Of a stretch of DNA of 64,000 bases, positions 39,567-49,289 are shown piece after piece (position 1 is the stretch's first letter; every line of letters starts with the position of its first letter). The notes under the pieces are model-generated. The model had not been told where the DNA came from. It saw only the letters and a list, made by a program, of their open reading frames with translations, and made no database searches. A program made the position numbers and the translations under genes. This DNA comes from a bacterium (GTDB lineage: Bacteria > Patescibacteriota > Minisyncoccia > Phycocordibacterales > Phycocordibacteraceae): contig JAUSCN010000012.1 of NCBI GenBank assembly GCA_030651285.1, positions 1 through 64,000 of the forward strand, written 5' to 3'.

Positions 39567-40838
39567 CTACAACTTCTTCCACGCGCTCTCTTGGCGGACG
39601 AGCTTTGCGACGTCAGAACGATTAGCAAGGAGCGCCTCCACGATTCGCTCAGTACGAACGGACTGCGAGCCTTTCACGAGAATGACATCGCCCTTCTGAA
39701 CGAGCTCCGGGAGCGCGTGCACGACAGCTTGAGCAGTATCAAACGACTGCACCTCGGCATCTCCAGGAACGGTGACGAACGCACGAGAACGGATACCAAC
39801 AGCGACGACAACGTCAGCCGCGCTGCGTGCCAGCTTGCCGATGTGCTCGTGCTCCATCACCGAGTAGCGCCCAAGCTCTAGCATGTCGCCCAAGACGGCA
39901 ATGCGCCTCTTCGCGTGAGGAAAATGCTTTAGTGTCTCCAAAGCTTCTTCCACTGCCGCTGGGGAAGCATTATACGAATCATCGATGATGATGGAACCAT
40001 TCAGTCCTTCGAGGATACGGCCTCGGCCAGGTGGCGGCACATATGCTTCAAGCGCTTTAATCGCTTCAGGAAGCGGTATGTGAAATGCGCGCCCGACAGC
40101 AAGCGCTGCAGCCGCAGGAAGGAGCTGTACACTCCCAACCGATCCATGCACCACAAGTTCTCCCTTCTCACCCTCTACGCTTACGTTCGCCTGCATGCCA
40201 ATGACTTTGCGCGACTTCTCATGACATTTTGCACTACTGATACGCACCATAGCATTTTCCGAACTGCCATAAGAGATGATGTGTGCAGGAATACGCATCG
40301 CCATATCTAGCGCATACTGATCGTCAGATGAAATGATGAGCGGAGAGGCAGGAGGGAGCGCATATGCGGGAGAAAACTCCTCCTCGCGCACTGCTTCTGG
40401 CGAAGCATACGCTTCGACGTGTACTGGAATCTCGGGCAATCGCGTCACCACGACCGCATCTGGAGTTGCAATGCGGACAATTCGTTTAAGATCGCCTGGT
40501 CGGTCGGCCCCCACTTCAAGCACGAGCATGTTCGGATAATGATTGGGTAACACAAGAAGCGCGAGCGTGCTTCGTACTATCGAAAGCCATGCGAGCGGAT
40601 TGCCCCACGGATTTGAAACACCAAGAATGGTAAATGGTACGCCAAATTCGCTATTAAAACTCTTTTCACTCTTGCGCACATAGAACCGCGATGCGAGTAC
40701 GGTCGCCACAGCATCTTTGGTCGATGTCTTCCCTACCGAGCCAGTGATCATCACGATGCGCGGATGATACCGCTGCACGACAGATCGTGCGGCAATTGCA
40801 AGCATCGAGACGACGATTGATTTCAGTATGTTTTTCAT
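39567..40838 (-). CDS. murF: UDP-MurNAc-tripeptide:D-Ala-D-Ala ligase
   Basis: MurF adds D-Ala-D-Ala to UDP-MurNAc-tripeptide, completing the soluble precursor. The 423-aa protein has the Mur-ligase P-loop ITGSVGKTSTKDAV at about 30-44, EVGADRPGDLKRI, and IIDDSYNASPAAVEEAL. It ends with VILVKGSQSVRTERIVEALL. The N-terminus is a membrane-like helix rather than the full MurF UDP-binding domain, so it is shorter than E. coli MurF. It overlaps the upstream ftsI-like gene by 4 nt and is the last gene of the mraZ operon. Confidence 0.94.
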   Translation of the reverse strand: MKNILKSIVVSMLAIAARSVVQRYHPRIVMITGSVGKTSTKDAVATVLASRFYVRKSEKSFNSEFGVPFTILGVSNPWGNPLAWLSIVRSTLALLVLPNHYPNMLVLEVGADRPGDLKRIVRIATPDAVVVTRLPEIPVHVEAYASPEAVREEEFSPAYALPPASPLIISSDDQYALDMAMRIPAHIISYGSSENAMVRISSAKCHEKSRKVIGMQANVSVEGEKGELVVHGSVGSVQLLPAAAALAVGRAFHIPLPEAIKALEAYVPPPGRGRILEGLNGSIIIDDSYNASPAAVEEALETLKHFPHAKRRIAVLGDMLELGRYSVMEHEHIGKLARSAADVVVAVGIRSRAFVTVPGDAEVQSFDTAQAVVHALPELVQKGDVILVKGSQSVRTERIVEALLANRSDVAKLVRQESAWKKL

Positions 40839-42571
40839 AGCGGTGTAGTGGTGGCGATGCCGCGATCCGGCGGTACCGCGTAATAGTCAATGAGGAAGTG
40901 CACTAGGTCAAGGAAGGTCGTACCGAGCGTATCTGACGCATACGTGACGTTCTTGGGATCGTTCGTGTACAGCAGAATGATGAATCGAGGATTATACGAC
41001 GGGAAAAACCCTGCAAACGAGTGGAAGAATCGGTCCGAAGCGTAACCTCCACGACCATCAGTAAGCTGGGCAGTACCCGTCTTCGCAGCCACTGACATCG
41101 TAGGAATCTTCGCCTTGCCGTTCTCAAGCTTTTCATCAACGACAGCCGTCATCATTTCTGCGGTATCACGAACGGCTGTCGCCGAGAATACCTGGACCCC
41201 TTTACCCCAATCAAGTTTCCGATCAATACCTGAATTGAGGCGTATCGTGCTCACTAAATGCGGCTGCACCATCACACCCCCGTTTGCGAGCGCACCAAGA
41301 GCACGGATCATCTGAATTGGTGTGACGGCGATACCTTGCCCATATGATGCAGTGTCATAGTTGATTTGTTGCGGCTTCGAAAGATTGCTGAGAAGCGCTC
41401 GGCCCTCATTTGGAAGATCTATACCCGTTTTCTGACCAAATATTTTTGTAAAATATTCACGGAATGAATCCTGACCCAATTCTGTCGCCACCCATGATGC
41501 CCCGACGTTGAGCGACTGTACGATGATTTGCCTCATAGGAATGACGCCTCGAGGCTTTAAATCCCAATTACAGATGCGCGCCGTGTTCACGGTGATACAG
41601 CCTGTGTCGTTATATGTCGTCTGCGGCGTGATAACTCCCGCATCAAGCCCCGACGTCATGGTAATCGGCTTCATGATCGAGCCGAATTCATGCACGTTTT
41701 CTACGAGAGGATTCCTGAGCGCTGACGGACCTACCTCTTGGCGATTATTTTCATCAAAGGTCGGGAACGAAGCAAGCGCGATTATTTCTCCGGTCGCCGG
41801 ATCCATAATGATGCCCCCCGACTCCCGACTCGAGTAACGATCATTCAATTTTGCAAGATCGTTTTCAAGACGTGTCTGCACTTCAGGCTCGATCGTCGTC
41901 ACGACGTCTCCTTCTCGTGCATCTCTTGCGGAAACCAGTAGGTTGCCGACATTGGAGAATAGCTCTGCAAAAAAATTCTTATATAGACCATTGCCCGAGC
42001 GCATAAGCGGCACATCGTACGCAGCCTCAAGACCTGTCTGGCCGCTCAGTGTATCGCTTGAGCCATACGACACGGTACCAATCGAATGCGCGGAGAGTGT
42101 GGCGCCAGGATAGTAGCGCCAGCGTTCGCGCAGCACCTGCACGCCAGGAATAGCTTTTTCGGCGAGCGTTTTACCATCTGCCTCAGAAAGGCGATGAGCG
42201 ACTTCAATGTATACCTGCGTCTTCTTTGTGGCCGCAGCGAGAAATGCGCTTTTCGATAATGTCGAAGAAGAGACTGCGCTTATAGCTCCATACGCACCTT
42301 CAGGATCAGCGAGCGTCTGCGGGTTTATCGCGACAAGGAACCCTGTAGTGACCGTGGCAGCAGAAATGAGCGTGCCATCTTTTCGAGTGAAATAAATTGA
42401 GCCCCGATCAAAGAGGCCGCTTCCGCCAGACGCAAATTGGCGATCAGCTTTCTGCGAGTATTCCTCACCATGGACTATCTGTATGAAATAAAGGCGAGTG
42501 AGGATGAGGAGAGCTGCAAGGACAATGAACGCGAGAATGAGACGTATGCGGGAGCGAAACTGGGCGCGCAT
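40835..42571 (-). CDS. ftsI: Class B penicillin-binding protein (FtsI/PBP3-like)
   Basis: This transpeptidase makes septal peptidoglycan cross-links with FtsW. The 578-aa protein has one N-terminal membrane helix (LILAFIVLAALLILTRLYFI), a dimerisation domain, and a transpeptidase domain. The active-site motifs are SIMK (SxxK, in EFGSIMKPIT), SLN (VQSLNVGASW) and KTGTAQ. The position downstream of rsmH and ftsL supports FtsI. It has an 11-nt gap to ftsL and a 4-nt overlap with murF. Confidence 0.94.
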   Translation of the reverse strand: MRAQFRSRIRLILAFIVLAALLILTRLYFIQIVHGEEYSQKADRQFASGGSGLFDRGSIYFTRKDGTLISAATVTTGFLVAINPQTLADPEGAYGAISAVSSSTLSKSAFLAAATKKTQVYIEVAHRLSEADGKTLAEKAIPGVQVLRERWRYYPGATLSAHSIGTVSYGSSDTLSGQTGLEAAYDVPLMRSGNGLYKNFFAELFSNVGNLLVSARDAREGDVVTTIEPEVQTRLENDLAKLNDRYSSRESGGIIMDPATGEIIALASFPTFDENNRQEVGPSALRNPLVENVHEFGSIMKPITMTSGLDAGVITPQTTYNDTGCITVNTARICNWDLKPRGVIPMRQIIVQSLNVGASWVATELGQDSFREYFTKIFGQKTGIDLPNEGRALLSNLSKPQQINYDTASYGQGIAVTPIQMIRALGALANGGVMVQPHLVSTIRLNSGIDRKLDWGKGVQVFSATAVRDTAEMMTAVVDEKLENGKAKIPTMSVAAKTGTAQLTDGRGGYASDRFFHSFAGFFPSYNPRFIILLYTNDPKNVTYASDTLGTTFLDLVHFLIDYYAVPPDRGIATTTPL

Positions 42572-42582
42572 ACGTATTCACT

Positions 42583-42879
42583 CTAGCGCAGGGCTGTCAC
42601 GCTTTTAGCCGGCACGAAGATCTTTGCGCTCGGCTCTGCATATCCGGCTGCGACGTAGTCCGTCTTCGAGATGCGTGCCATTGTCGCCAGATATTCTCCC
42701 TCGAGCATCGCGACCGCCGTCTCATCATTTCTCACCGACTGCGAGAATTCTACCGTGTGCGCGGCATAGCTCATGACAACAGCAATGAGTCCGATGTACG
42801 AGACCGCGAGCGCCATGACGAGGCCAAAAGCAATCTTAACTGGAGAATATGGGAAATGAGTAATGAGGTTATATGACAT
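42583..42879 (-). CDS. FtsL-like division protein
   Basis: The track ORF runs back into rsmH. ATG 42879 overlaps the rsmH 3' end by 11 nt and gives 98 aa. It has one membrane helix (IAFGLVMALAVSYIGLIAVVMSY) and a short extracellular helical segment. Sequence similarity to FtsL is weak, as usual, so the call rests on its position between rsmH and ftsI and on its topology. FtsL links FtsI/FtsW activation to the divisome. Confidence 0.75.
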   Translation of the reverse strand: MSYNLITHFPYSPVKIAFGLVMALAVSYIGLIAVVMSYAAHTVEFSQSVRNDETAVAMLEGEYLATMARISKTDYVAAGYAEPSAKIFVPAKSVTALR

Positions 42880-43819
42880 AAGAAAGAGCTGAGGCTGGTA
42901 TTTCTGAACCGGCGGTTTCTGCGACGGAACGCTCGAAGACCCGAAGCTTCGCGCTTCGTGCGCGTCGATTCTTGAGAATCTCCGCACGCGACGGAACAAT
43001 CGGCTTCTTCGGGTTCAACGTGCCCATCCCTACTTCAACGGCGTCGCGCAGCAAACCCTTCACAACACGGTCTTCGATACTGTGGAATGAGATCACTGCA
43101 AGCTTCCCGCTCGGCGCAAGTGCCGAAAGACCTGCAGCAATACCTTGGCGCATCGCACCGATCTCGTCGTTTACTGCAATACGGAGCGCCTGGAAGGTCT
43201 TGGTTGCCGGATGAATTTTTCGATCGTGATACGCACGTGGAGTGCCCGCCTTCACTGCAGCGACGAGCGCAGCAGTCGTCAGGATGCGCTCCTTCGAACG
43301 CGCAGCGACAATCGCGCGTGCGATACCGCGAGCAAAGCGCTCCTCGCCGTACGTAAAAATGATGTCTGCAATCTCTTCTTCGGTAGCAGAATTCACGATG
43401 TCTGCTGCTGTCTCCCCTCCTTCGCCATACGTCATAAGTAGCAGCTCATCGTTCTGGAAAGAAAATCCGCGAGGAGCAGCGATCTGGTATCCGCTCCACC
43501 CGAGATCGAAAAGCATTTTGTTGACCTGACCGACGCCGAGTCGTTCAAGGATGTGCGAAATATTACGAAAATTGTCGTTCACAAGATGCGCGACAGGGCG
43601 CTCCGGGCGGCGATCCTGCGCGTATGCTTCGCGAGCGCGCTCTACCGCTGCAGAGTCAGCATCAATACCGATGACGATACCTCCCTCGCCAAGAGCGGAA
43701 AGAATCTCTTTGAAGTGACCGGCTCCCCCGAGAGTTGCGTCTATGACCGTGTCGCCCGCCTGCACATCGAGTGCCTCGAGCACCTCATCCATAAGTACGC
43801 TGTCGTGGCGAGCTTCCAT
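42869..43819 (-). CDS. rsmH: 16S rRNA (cytosine-1402-N4) methyltransferase
   Basis: RsmH methylates C1402 in the P site of 16S rRNA using SAM. The track start at 43966 lies inside mraZ. ATG 43819 (MEARHDSVLMDEVLEAL) is the family start and overlaps the mraZ end closely, giving 316 aa. Motifs include VIDATLGGAGHFKEIL (SAM site), DLGWSGYQIAAPRGFSFQNDELLLMTY, FQALRIAVNDE, and VISFHSIEDRVVK. It is the second gene of the mraZ operon. Confidence 0.95.
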   Translation of the reverse strand: MEARHDSVLMDEVLEALDVQAGDTVIDATLGGAGHFKEILSALGEGGIVIGIDADSAAVERAREAYAQDRRPERPVAHLVNDNFRNISHILERLGVGQVNKMLFDLGWSGYQIAAPRGFSFQNDELLLMTYGEGGETAADIVNSATEEEIADIIFTYGEERFARGIARAIVAARSKERILTTAALVAAVKAGTPRAYHDRKIHPATKTFQALRIAVNDEIGAMRQGIAAGLSALAPSGKLAVISFHSIEDRVVKGLLRDAVEVGMGTLNPKKPIVPSRAEILKNRRARSAKLRVFERSVAETAGSEIPASALSYVI

Positions 43820-43820
43820 A

Positions 43821-44252
43821 TCAGTTTTGGGTGTCACCGAGTTTCTCAGCGAACGCGTCAGCATCACGCTCGATAGCAGCCGTATATGCCTTCCATGCAT
43901 CCTCATCCCAGATCTCAATGCGGCTTGCAACACCTGCGATGACCGTCTTCGCAGAAAGCCCTGCAAAGCTCTTCAGGTGGTCCGGAATAAGCACACGACC
44001 AACAGCATCGACCTCTGCCTCCATGGCACCGGCAAGAAAAAGGCGGGCGAGACCGCGTGCTGCCGCTGTCCCTCCCGCATGAGCTGCCCGTGCCTCGGCC
44101 TCCTTTGCCCACGCCTTCTTCGGATACACGAAGAGGCAATGATCGAGACCTCGCGTCATAACCACTGTACGACCTAGATCCTTCCGGAATTTTGCCGGAA
44201 GCGAAATACGATTCTTAGGATCTAGGGTGTGCAGGTATTCGCCGATAAACAT
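43821..44252 (-). CDS. mraZ: Transcriptional regulator MraZ
   Basis: ATG 44252 (MFIGEYLHTLDPKNRISLPAKF) is the family start; the 143-aa protein is a tandem AbrB-like (SpoVT) pair. The conserved DPKNRISLPAKFRKDL occurs in the first half and VDAVGRVLIPDHLKSFAGL in the second. MraZ forms a ring that binds direct repeats upstream of its own gene and represses the division/cell-wall operon. Such repeats (TGGGA type) are visible just upstream, at 44295-44341. It is the first gene of mraZ-rsmH-ftsL-ftsI-murF. Confidence 0.96.
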   Translation of the reverse strand: MFIGEYLHTLDPKNRISLPAKFRKDLGRTVVMTRGLDHCLFVYPKKAWAKEAEARAAHAGGTAAARGLARLFLAGAMEAEVDAVGRVLIPDHLKSFAGLSAKTVIAGVASRIEIWDEDAWKAYTAAIERDADAFAEKLGDTQN

Positions 44253-44294
44253 GGTGAAATTTTTGAGACAGAGCGGAAGGAAGATTACTCTTCT

Positions 44295-44341
44295 TCCCAC
44301 TTCATCCCACTGGTATTGAATTATATGCCACTTCCTCCCAC
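44295..44341 (-). promoter_or_regulatory. MraZ box repeats and promoter of the division operon
   Basis: On the minus strand GTGGGA (44336-44341), GTGGCA (44326-44331), GTGGGA (44305-44310) and GTGGGA (44295-44300) occur in two pairs, each spaced exactly 10 nt. A TATAAT (44320-44325) lies between the pairs. This fits the known MraZ operator pattern and predicts autoregulation. Confidence 0.85.
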
Positions 44342-44384
44342 TACCCTACTCTTCTTATCCACACTTTTGCATACCGAGAACAAC

Positions 44385-44416
44385 GAAAAACTGGCGCAGA
44401 AATGTGCCAGTTTTTC
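44385..44416 (-). terminator. Terminator of lysS
   Basis: GAAAAACTGGC (44385-44395) pairs perfectly with GCCAGTTTTTC (44406-44416). On the minus strand CAGTTTTTCGTTG follows. It insulates the mraZ promoter from lysS. Confidence 0.85.
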
Positions 44417-44437
44417 ATTGCTATGTCCCGGTAATTC

Positions 44438-45889
44438 CTATCGCGGACGCATCAGAGGAAATATCTGCCCCTCCCGCACAGAAACACCTTCAAGGAAGCT
44501 GAAGAGTCGCTCAGAAACACCGAAGCCGAATGCGGGTGGCATACCATATTCTAGAGCTTCTACATACTCGGCGTCTGGCATCTGCGCTTCTTCATCGCCA
44601 GCGTCACGCAGCTGTTGTTGACGCTTGAAACGCTCAGTCTGATCGACAGGATCGTTCAACTCGCTGAATCCTTTCCCTATCTCCGAACCGGCAATCATTA
44701 CCTGGAAGCGCTCGACAACACGCGGATCTTTTATACTTTTTTTCGCGAGTGGCTCCATATAGACCGGCACATTTACGAGAAACCCGGGGCCTTGCAGAGT
44801 TTTCCGAATCTGTTTCCATGCAATATCAACAAGTCGTTCAATGCCAGCACCGGACTCGAATGGAATATTTCTCTTTCCCAGTGCAGATATCCAATCAGCT
44901 TTCTCATCAAGCGGATCGAGACCGTACTCCTTTTTCATCAGTGCACAGAAATCATACGTCTCCCATTCCTTATCCAGGTCGATAGTAGAATCTTTAATCT
45001 TGAAAACGCGTGTGCCGTAGACTTTGTCTGCGATCGTGCGATACAGATCGGTAACCATCTCCATGCCAGCCCCATAATCTTTAAATGCCTCGTAACACTC
45101 CATCTGCGTATAATCTTGCGCATGTTCCGCTGACATCCCTTCATTACGGAAGATGCGTCCGATTTCAAACACCTTCGGAAGTCCGGCGATGATAAGACGC
45201 TTCTGCCAGAGTTCTCCAGCAGAAATGCGCAGATACACATCTATGTCGAGCGCATTGTGATGCGTCTCAAACGGGCGCGCTTCCGCGCCGCCAGTCGTCG
45301 TCTCCAGCACGGGTGTTTCCACTTCGACGAAGTCCCGTTCAAGGAGGTACGAACGGATAACATTCCAAAACTTCGAACGTCTGCGGATACGGTCAGCGAG
45401 ATCCTTCGAAAGCAAGATATCGAGATAGCGTTTTCGAAATCGTTCATCCTCGTCCTTGATACCGTACCACTCATCGGGCAAAGGTCGCAGCGACTTCGCG
45501 AGCATCCGCCATCCGGTCACATCCAATGACGGCACGCCGCGCTTGGTCGTAAATGCCAGACCGGAAAACTCAACGATATCGCCAGCATCGACAGTACCAA
45601 CAAAAAGATTGTAGGATGATTCCCCGAGCTTATCGCGCTGTACATAGCACTGCCCCTTTATTCCATCAAAAATATCAACGAAAAGCGAACCTCCGTGTTC
45701 GCGTATGGACATCACTCGCCCAGCGAGCATCACCTGCTCACTGTCCTTCTCGAGAGAAGGATGATTCTCAAGAAACTGGTCGACCGCATGCGTACGCCCC
45801 GTGTGAGCCGGGTACGAATCCATACCCGCCTCTTTGAGACGTTCTATTTTCGCCAGTCTCTCGGTGCGCACCGTTTCAAGCAAAGCCAT
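44438..45889 (-). CDS. lysS: Lysyl-tRNA synthetase, class II
   Basis: A 483-aa class IIb synthetase. The start at ATG 45889 is supported by TATAGT 7 nt upstream; the track adds MR from GTG. An N-terminal OB-fold (QVMLAGRVMSIREHGGSLFVDI) precedes motif 2 (FRNEGMSAEHAQDYTQMECYEA) and motif 3 (GMPPAFGFGVSERLFSFLEGVSVREGQIFPLMRP). It lacks the KMSKS of class I LysRS, so it is clearly LysS. The spacing to greA is 23 nt in the same direction. Confidence 0.95.
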   Translation of the reverse strand: MALLETVRTERLAKIERLKEAGMDSYPAHTGRTHAVDQFLENHPSLEKDSEQVMLAGRVMSIREHGGSLFVDIFDGIKGQCYVQRDKLGESSYNLFVGTVDAGDIVEFSGLAFTTKRGVPSLDVTGWRMLAKSLRPLPDEWYGIKDEDERFRKRYLDILLSKDLADRIRRRSKFWNVIRSYLLERDFVEVETPVLETTTGGAEARPFETHHNALDIDVYLRISAGELWQKRLIIAGLPKVFEIGRIFRNEGMSAEHAQDYTQMECYEAFKDYGAGMEMVTDLYRTIADKVYGTRVFKIKDSTIDLDKEWETYDFCALMKKEYGLDPLDEKADWISALGKRNIPFESGAGIERLVDIAWKQIRKTLQGPGFLVNVPVYMEPLAKKSIKDPRVVERFQVMIAGSEIGKGFSELNDPVDQTERFKRQQQLRDAGDEEAQMPDAEYVEALEYGMPPAFGFGVSERLFSFLEGVSVREGQIFPLMRPR

Positions 45890-45912
45890 ACGCACTACTA
45901 TACATCAGATTG

Positions 45913-46386
45913 TTACGCGACCTTCTCGATCATGTACGTCTGCTTGCCGTTTGGAGTGCTGAAGGTGAATACATCACCTTTCTTCTTTCCCATGAGCGCA
46001 GAGCCGAGCGGAGAGAGGTGCGAGAGCTTTTTTACGCGCATGTCTGCCTCTTCACTACCGACGATAGTGTATTCGTGCAAGTCAGCGCTACCCTCCTTTT
46101 TGATGCTGACCTTCGAGCCAAAACTAACCTCACTCTTCTTCTTGCCGTCGGTGATAATCTTCGTAAATTTCACTAGCTCTTCAAGCTTCTTGATGCGTTC
46201 TTCAGTCGCAGCCTGCAAGTCACGGGCCTCCTGATACTCTGCGTTTTCTGAAAGGTCGCCGAGCGAGCGAGCGTATTCGAGACTCTTTGCTATCTCAGTG
46301 CGACGCACTGTTTTCAAGTGATCGAGCTCTTGTAGCATCTCATCGAACTTTTCCTGCGACACTACGGCTTGTTGTGCATCGGGCAT
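45913..46386 (-). CDS. greA: Transcription elongation factor GreA
   Basis: GreA rescues backtracked RNA polymerase by stimulating transcript cleavage. ATG 46386 gives 157 aa, the usual length. The N-terminal coiled coil carries ARSLGDLSENAEYQEARDLQ, whose acidic tip (D and E) is needed for cleavage. The C-terminal FKBP-like domain includes YTIVGSEEADMRVKKLSHLSPLGSALMGKKKGDV. greA precedes lysS with 23 nt between, as in many bacteria where greA and lysS are linked. Confidence 0.95.
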   Translation of the reverse strand: MPDAQQAVVSQEKFDEMLQELDHLKTVRRTEIAKSLEYARSLGDLSENAEYQEARDLQAATEERIKKLEELVKFTKIITDGKKKSEVSFGSKVSIKKEGSADLHEYTIVGSEEADMRVKKLSHLSPLGSALMGKKKGDVFTFSTPNGKQTYMIEKVA

Positions 46387-46461
46387 ATGATCGTGGTATG
46401 GGAAGCATTGTACGCGGTCCATACCAGAGCGCAATAGCACACTCAAACAAAGAAAATAAAA

Positions 46462-46489
46462 GAGGGACAGGTCGTATGACCTGTCCCTC
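46462..46489 (-). terminator. Terminator of ppdK
   Basis: GAGGGACAGGTC (46462-46473) and GACCTGTCCCTC (46478-46489) form a perfect 12-bp stem with a GTAT loop. On the minus strand TTTTATTTTC follows. Confidence 0.9.
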
Positions 46490-46505
46490 CGAATGCTCAG
46501 CGCTT

Positions 46506-49289
46506 TTAATTAGCGCCAGAAGCCTCCTTTCCTTGTTCATCATTAAGAGCTGCATGTGCTGCCGCCAATTTCGCAACCGGAACGCGATAGGGCGAGCAAC
46601 TGACATAATCCAAACCTAACTCGTGACAGAACTCGACAGAACTCGGATCACCGCCATGCTCACCACAGATTCCAAGCTTGATAGCAGGCCTGGTCTTGCG
46701 TCCGCCAGCGATTGCGATCTTCATCAAGGCTCCAACCCCTTCACGATCAAGTGTCGCAAAAGGATCAAACCCCATGAGTCCATTCTCCCTGTAGAACTCA
46801 ATGAACTTCGCAGCATCGTCGCGGGAAAACCCGAACGTGGTCTGCGTAAGATCATTGGTTCCAAAGGAAAAGAACTCTGCCTCATTCGCAATCCGATCTG
46901 CGGTAACTGCCGCACGCGGCAGCTCGATCATGGTTCCCACAAGGTACGACAGCTTCACGCCGTAGCGCTTCATGGTCTCCTCTGCGACTTCACGAACGAG
47001 ATCCTTCTGCGACTTCATTTCGGACTCCATGCCCACAAGAGGAATCATGATCTCCGGAACGATCCTAATGCCTTCTTTTGCCAACTCGCAGGCTGCCTCG
47101 ATAATAGCTCTGGCCTGCATTCTGGTGATTTCTGGCATCGTGATACCCAACCGACATCCGCGGAGGCCGAGCATGGGATTGAACTCATGCAGTTCCTCCA
47201 CTCGTGCCAGCAGCTGTCGCTTTTCTTTCAGCTTCTCCTCATACCCACGCATATATTCCAACCGCGCGACATCGACCATCAGGTCCTCACGCTTCGGCAG
47301 GAATTCATGCAATGGCGGATCGAGCAGCCGGATCGTCACCGGATAGCCCTGCATTTCACGATAGATGCCGATAAAATCCTCCTTCTGTAGCGGCAAGAGT
47401 TGTGCGAGATACTTTTCCCGCTCCTCGCCCGTGCTCGCCAAAATCATGGACTGAATAATCGGAAGTCGATTATCGCCGAAGAACATGTGCTCGGTGCGAC
47501 AGAGACCAATCCCTTCCGCACCGAAGCCTCGCGCAATCTTCGCCTGACCCGGCGTATCTGCATTTGCACGAACCCTCAACCCCGCAACACCACTGGCCCA
47601 CAAGAGAATCATCATGAACGCGTCATACTTCTTCGACCTCTCTTCAGCCAGTTCTCCCTTGATCACTTGAATGATTTCGGATTCCATCACGGGAATTTCT
47701 CCCTTGTAGACGTTCCCGGTCGAACCATTCAACGAAATGAGATCGCCTTCGCGAAACACTTCTTCACCGATCCTTACAGACTGGGTATCGAGAACCACAA
47801 CAGCCTCACACCCTGCCACGCAGACTCTGCCCATCTGCCTGGCCACAACTGCAGCATGAGATGTCATCCCGCCACGAGCAGTCAGAAATCCAGCTGCGGC
47901 ATTCATTCCATGAATGTCGTCTGGACTTGTTTCTTGCCGTACGAGCACGACTTTCGCCCCTGCTGCCGCCATCTTGACCGCGCGGTCAGACGTAAAGACA
48001 ATCTTCCCCGCAGCTGCACCAGGACCCGCAGGCAATCCTTTGCCTATCGGAGTCAACTGCTTCTCTGCTTTGGCGTCGAAAATGGGATAGAGACACTGAA
48101 TCAATTGATCCGGATCGATCCGCTGCACAGCCGTTCGCGGTGATATGAGTCCTTCTATAACCATATCAACAGCAATCTGCACAGCGGCAGGACCAGTTCG
48201 TTTTCCGACACGCACCTGAAGCATGTAGAGCTTGCCCTCCTGGATTGTGAATTCCAGGTCGAGCATGTCGCGATAGTGCACCTCCAATATCTTGTAGGTT
48301 TTCACCAATTCCCGATAGGCTGCAGGGACCAAGTCCTCAAGTTTGTTCACCGGTAGTGGCGTGCGAATGCCCGCCACTACGTCTTCTCCCTGAGCGTTCA
48401 TCAAGCATTCTCCGTAGAAATTCTTGTCGCCCGTAGCAGGATCACGCGTGAACGCAACACCCGTACCACTCGTCTCCCCCATATTTCCGAAAACCATGGC
48501 AACGACATTGACTGCCGTTCCCCAATCTCCAGGAATGTGATGGATCTCCCGATACGTAATGGCCCGAGCGCAGTTCCAGGAAGAGAACACGGCGTGGATG
48601 GCCATCCTCAACTGATCCATAGGATCGTCGGGAAAAACTTGTCCCGTCATATTCTTCACCAGATCTTTGAACTCGATGACGAGCTGCGCCAACACCGAAG
48701 CATCAAGGTCAGTATCATTCTTTGCGCCGACCCTTCTCTTCGTGTCCCTGAGCAGATGCTCGAAGGAGTCACGCTCGACGCCCATCACGATACTCCCGAA
48801 CATGGCAATGAACCGACGATAGCAATCCTGCGCAAATCGCTCATTGTGAGTTCTTCGCGACAGTCCTTCGACCGTCTTCGTGGTCAGCCCGACGTTTAGG
48901 ACCGTATCCATCATTCCAGGCATGGATGCCCGAGAACCGGACCGGACTGCAACGAGGAGCGGATTTTCTGCATCACCGAAATTCATTCCCATCAACGATT
49001 CAACACGTCGCAAGGCCTGTAAGGCCTGCTCCCACATTCCGGGAGGAAAGTGTTTATTTTGCCGATAGTACTCGATACAGGCGGTAGTCGGAATCGTAAA
49101 TCCCGGGGAAACAGAGATACCAAGATTGGCCATCTCGGCCAGACCGGCACCTTTGCCACCCAGCAATTCCTTCATGTCCTTTTTACCTTCCGCCTTGCCA
49201 CCGCCGAAGGCGTATGTCCACTTCGGGTCACTCACATTTTTTGCACCCACAGACTTTTCACTCCCCGAACCTGTCGCTAGCGTCATCAT
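46506..49289 (-). CDS. ppdK: Pyruvate, phosphate dikinase
   Basis: PPDK interconverts pyruvate, ATP and Pi with PEP, AMP and PPi, and is a likely energy-yielding step in fermentative CPR cells. ATG 49289 has an SD (GGGAGG, 6-nt gap), giving 927 aa. The nucleotide-binding N-domain starts TYAFGGGKAEGKKDMKELLGGKGAGLAEM. The phospho-His lies in GGMTSHAAVVARQMG at about residue 479. The PEP-binding barrel has GLCRTEHMFF, and the C-terminal Cys motif is DYVSCSPYRVPVAKLAAAHA. It differs from the core genes here by having a consensus promoter, about 150 nt of leader and an SD. Confidence 0.96.
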   Translation of the reverse strand: MMTLATGSGSEKSVGAKNVSDPKWTYAFGGGKAEGKKDMKELLGGKGAGLAEMANLGISVSPGFTIPTTACIEYYRQNKHFPPGMWEQALQALRRVESLMGMNFGDAENPLLVAVRSGSRASMPGMMDTVLNVGLTTKTVEGLSRRTHNERFAQDCYRRFIAMFGSIVMGVERDSFEHLLRDTKRRVGAKNDTDLDASVLAQLVIEFKDLVKNMTGQVFPDDPMDQLRMAIHAVFSSWNCARAITYREIHHIPGDWGTAVNVVAMVFGNMGETSGTGVAFTRDPATGDKNFYGECLMNAQGEDVVAGIRTPLPVNKLEDLVPAAYRELVKTYKILEVHYRDMLDLEFTIQEGKLYMLQVRVGKRTGPAAVQIAVDMVIEGLISPRTAVQRIDPDQLIQCLYPIFDAKAEKQLTPIGKGLPAGPGAAAGKIVFTSDRAVKMAAAGAKVVLVRQETSPDDIHGMNAAAGFLTARGGMTSHAAVVARQMGRVCVAGCEAVVVLDTQSVRIGEEVFREGDLISLNGSTGNVYKGEIPVMESEIIQVIKGELAEERSKKYDAFMMILLWASGVAGLRVRANADTPGQAKIARGFGAEGIGLCRTEHMFFGDNRLPIIQSMILASTGEEREKYLAQLLPLQKEDFIGIYREMQGYPVTIRLLDPPLHEFLPKREDLMVDVARLEYMRGYEEKLKEKRQLLARVEELHEFNPMLGLRGCRLGITMPEITRMQARAIIEAACELAKEGIRIVPEIMIPLVGMESEMKSQKDLVREVAEETMKRYGVKLSYLVGTMIELPRAAVTADRIANEAEFFSFGTNDLTQTTFGFSRDDAAKFIEFYRENGLMGFDPFATLDREGVGALMKIAIAGGRKTRPAIKLGICGEHGGDPSSVEFCHELGLDYVSCSPYRVPVAKLAAAHAALNDEQGKEASGAN

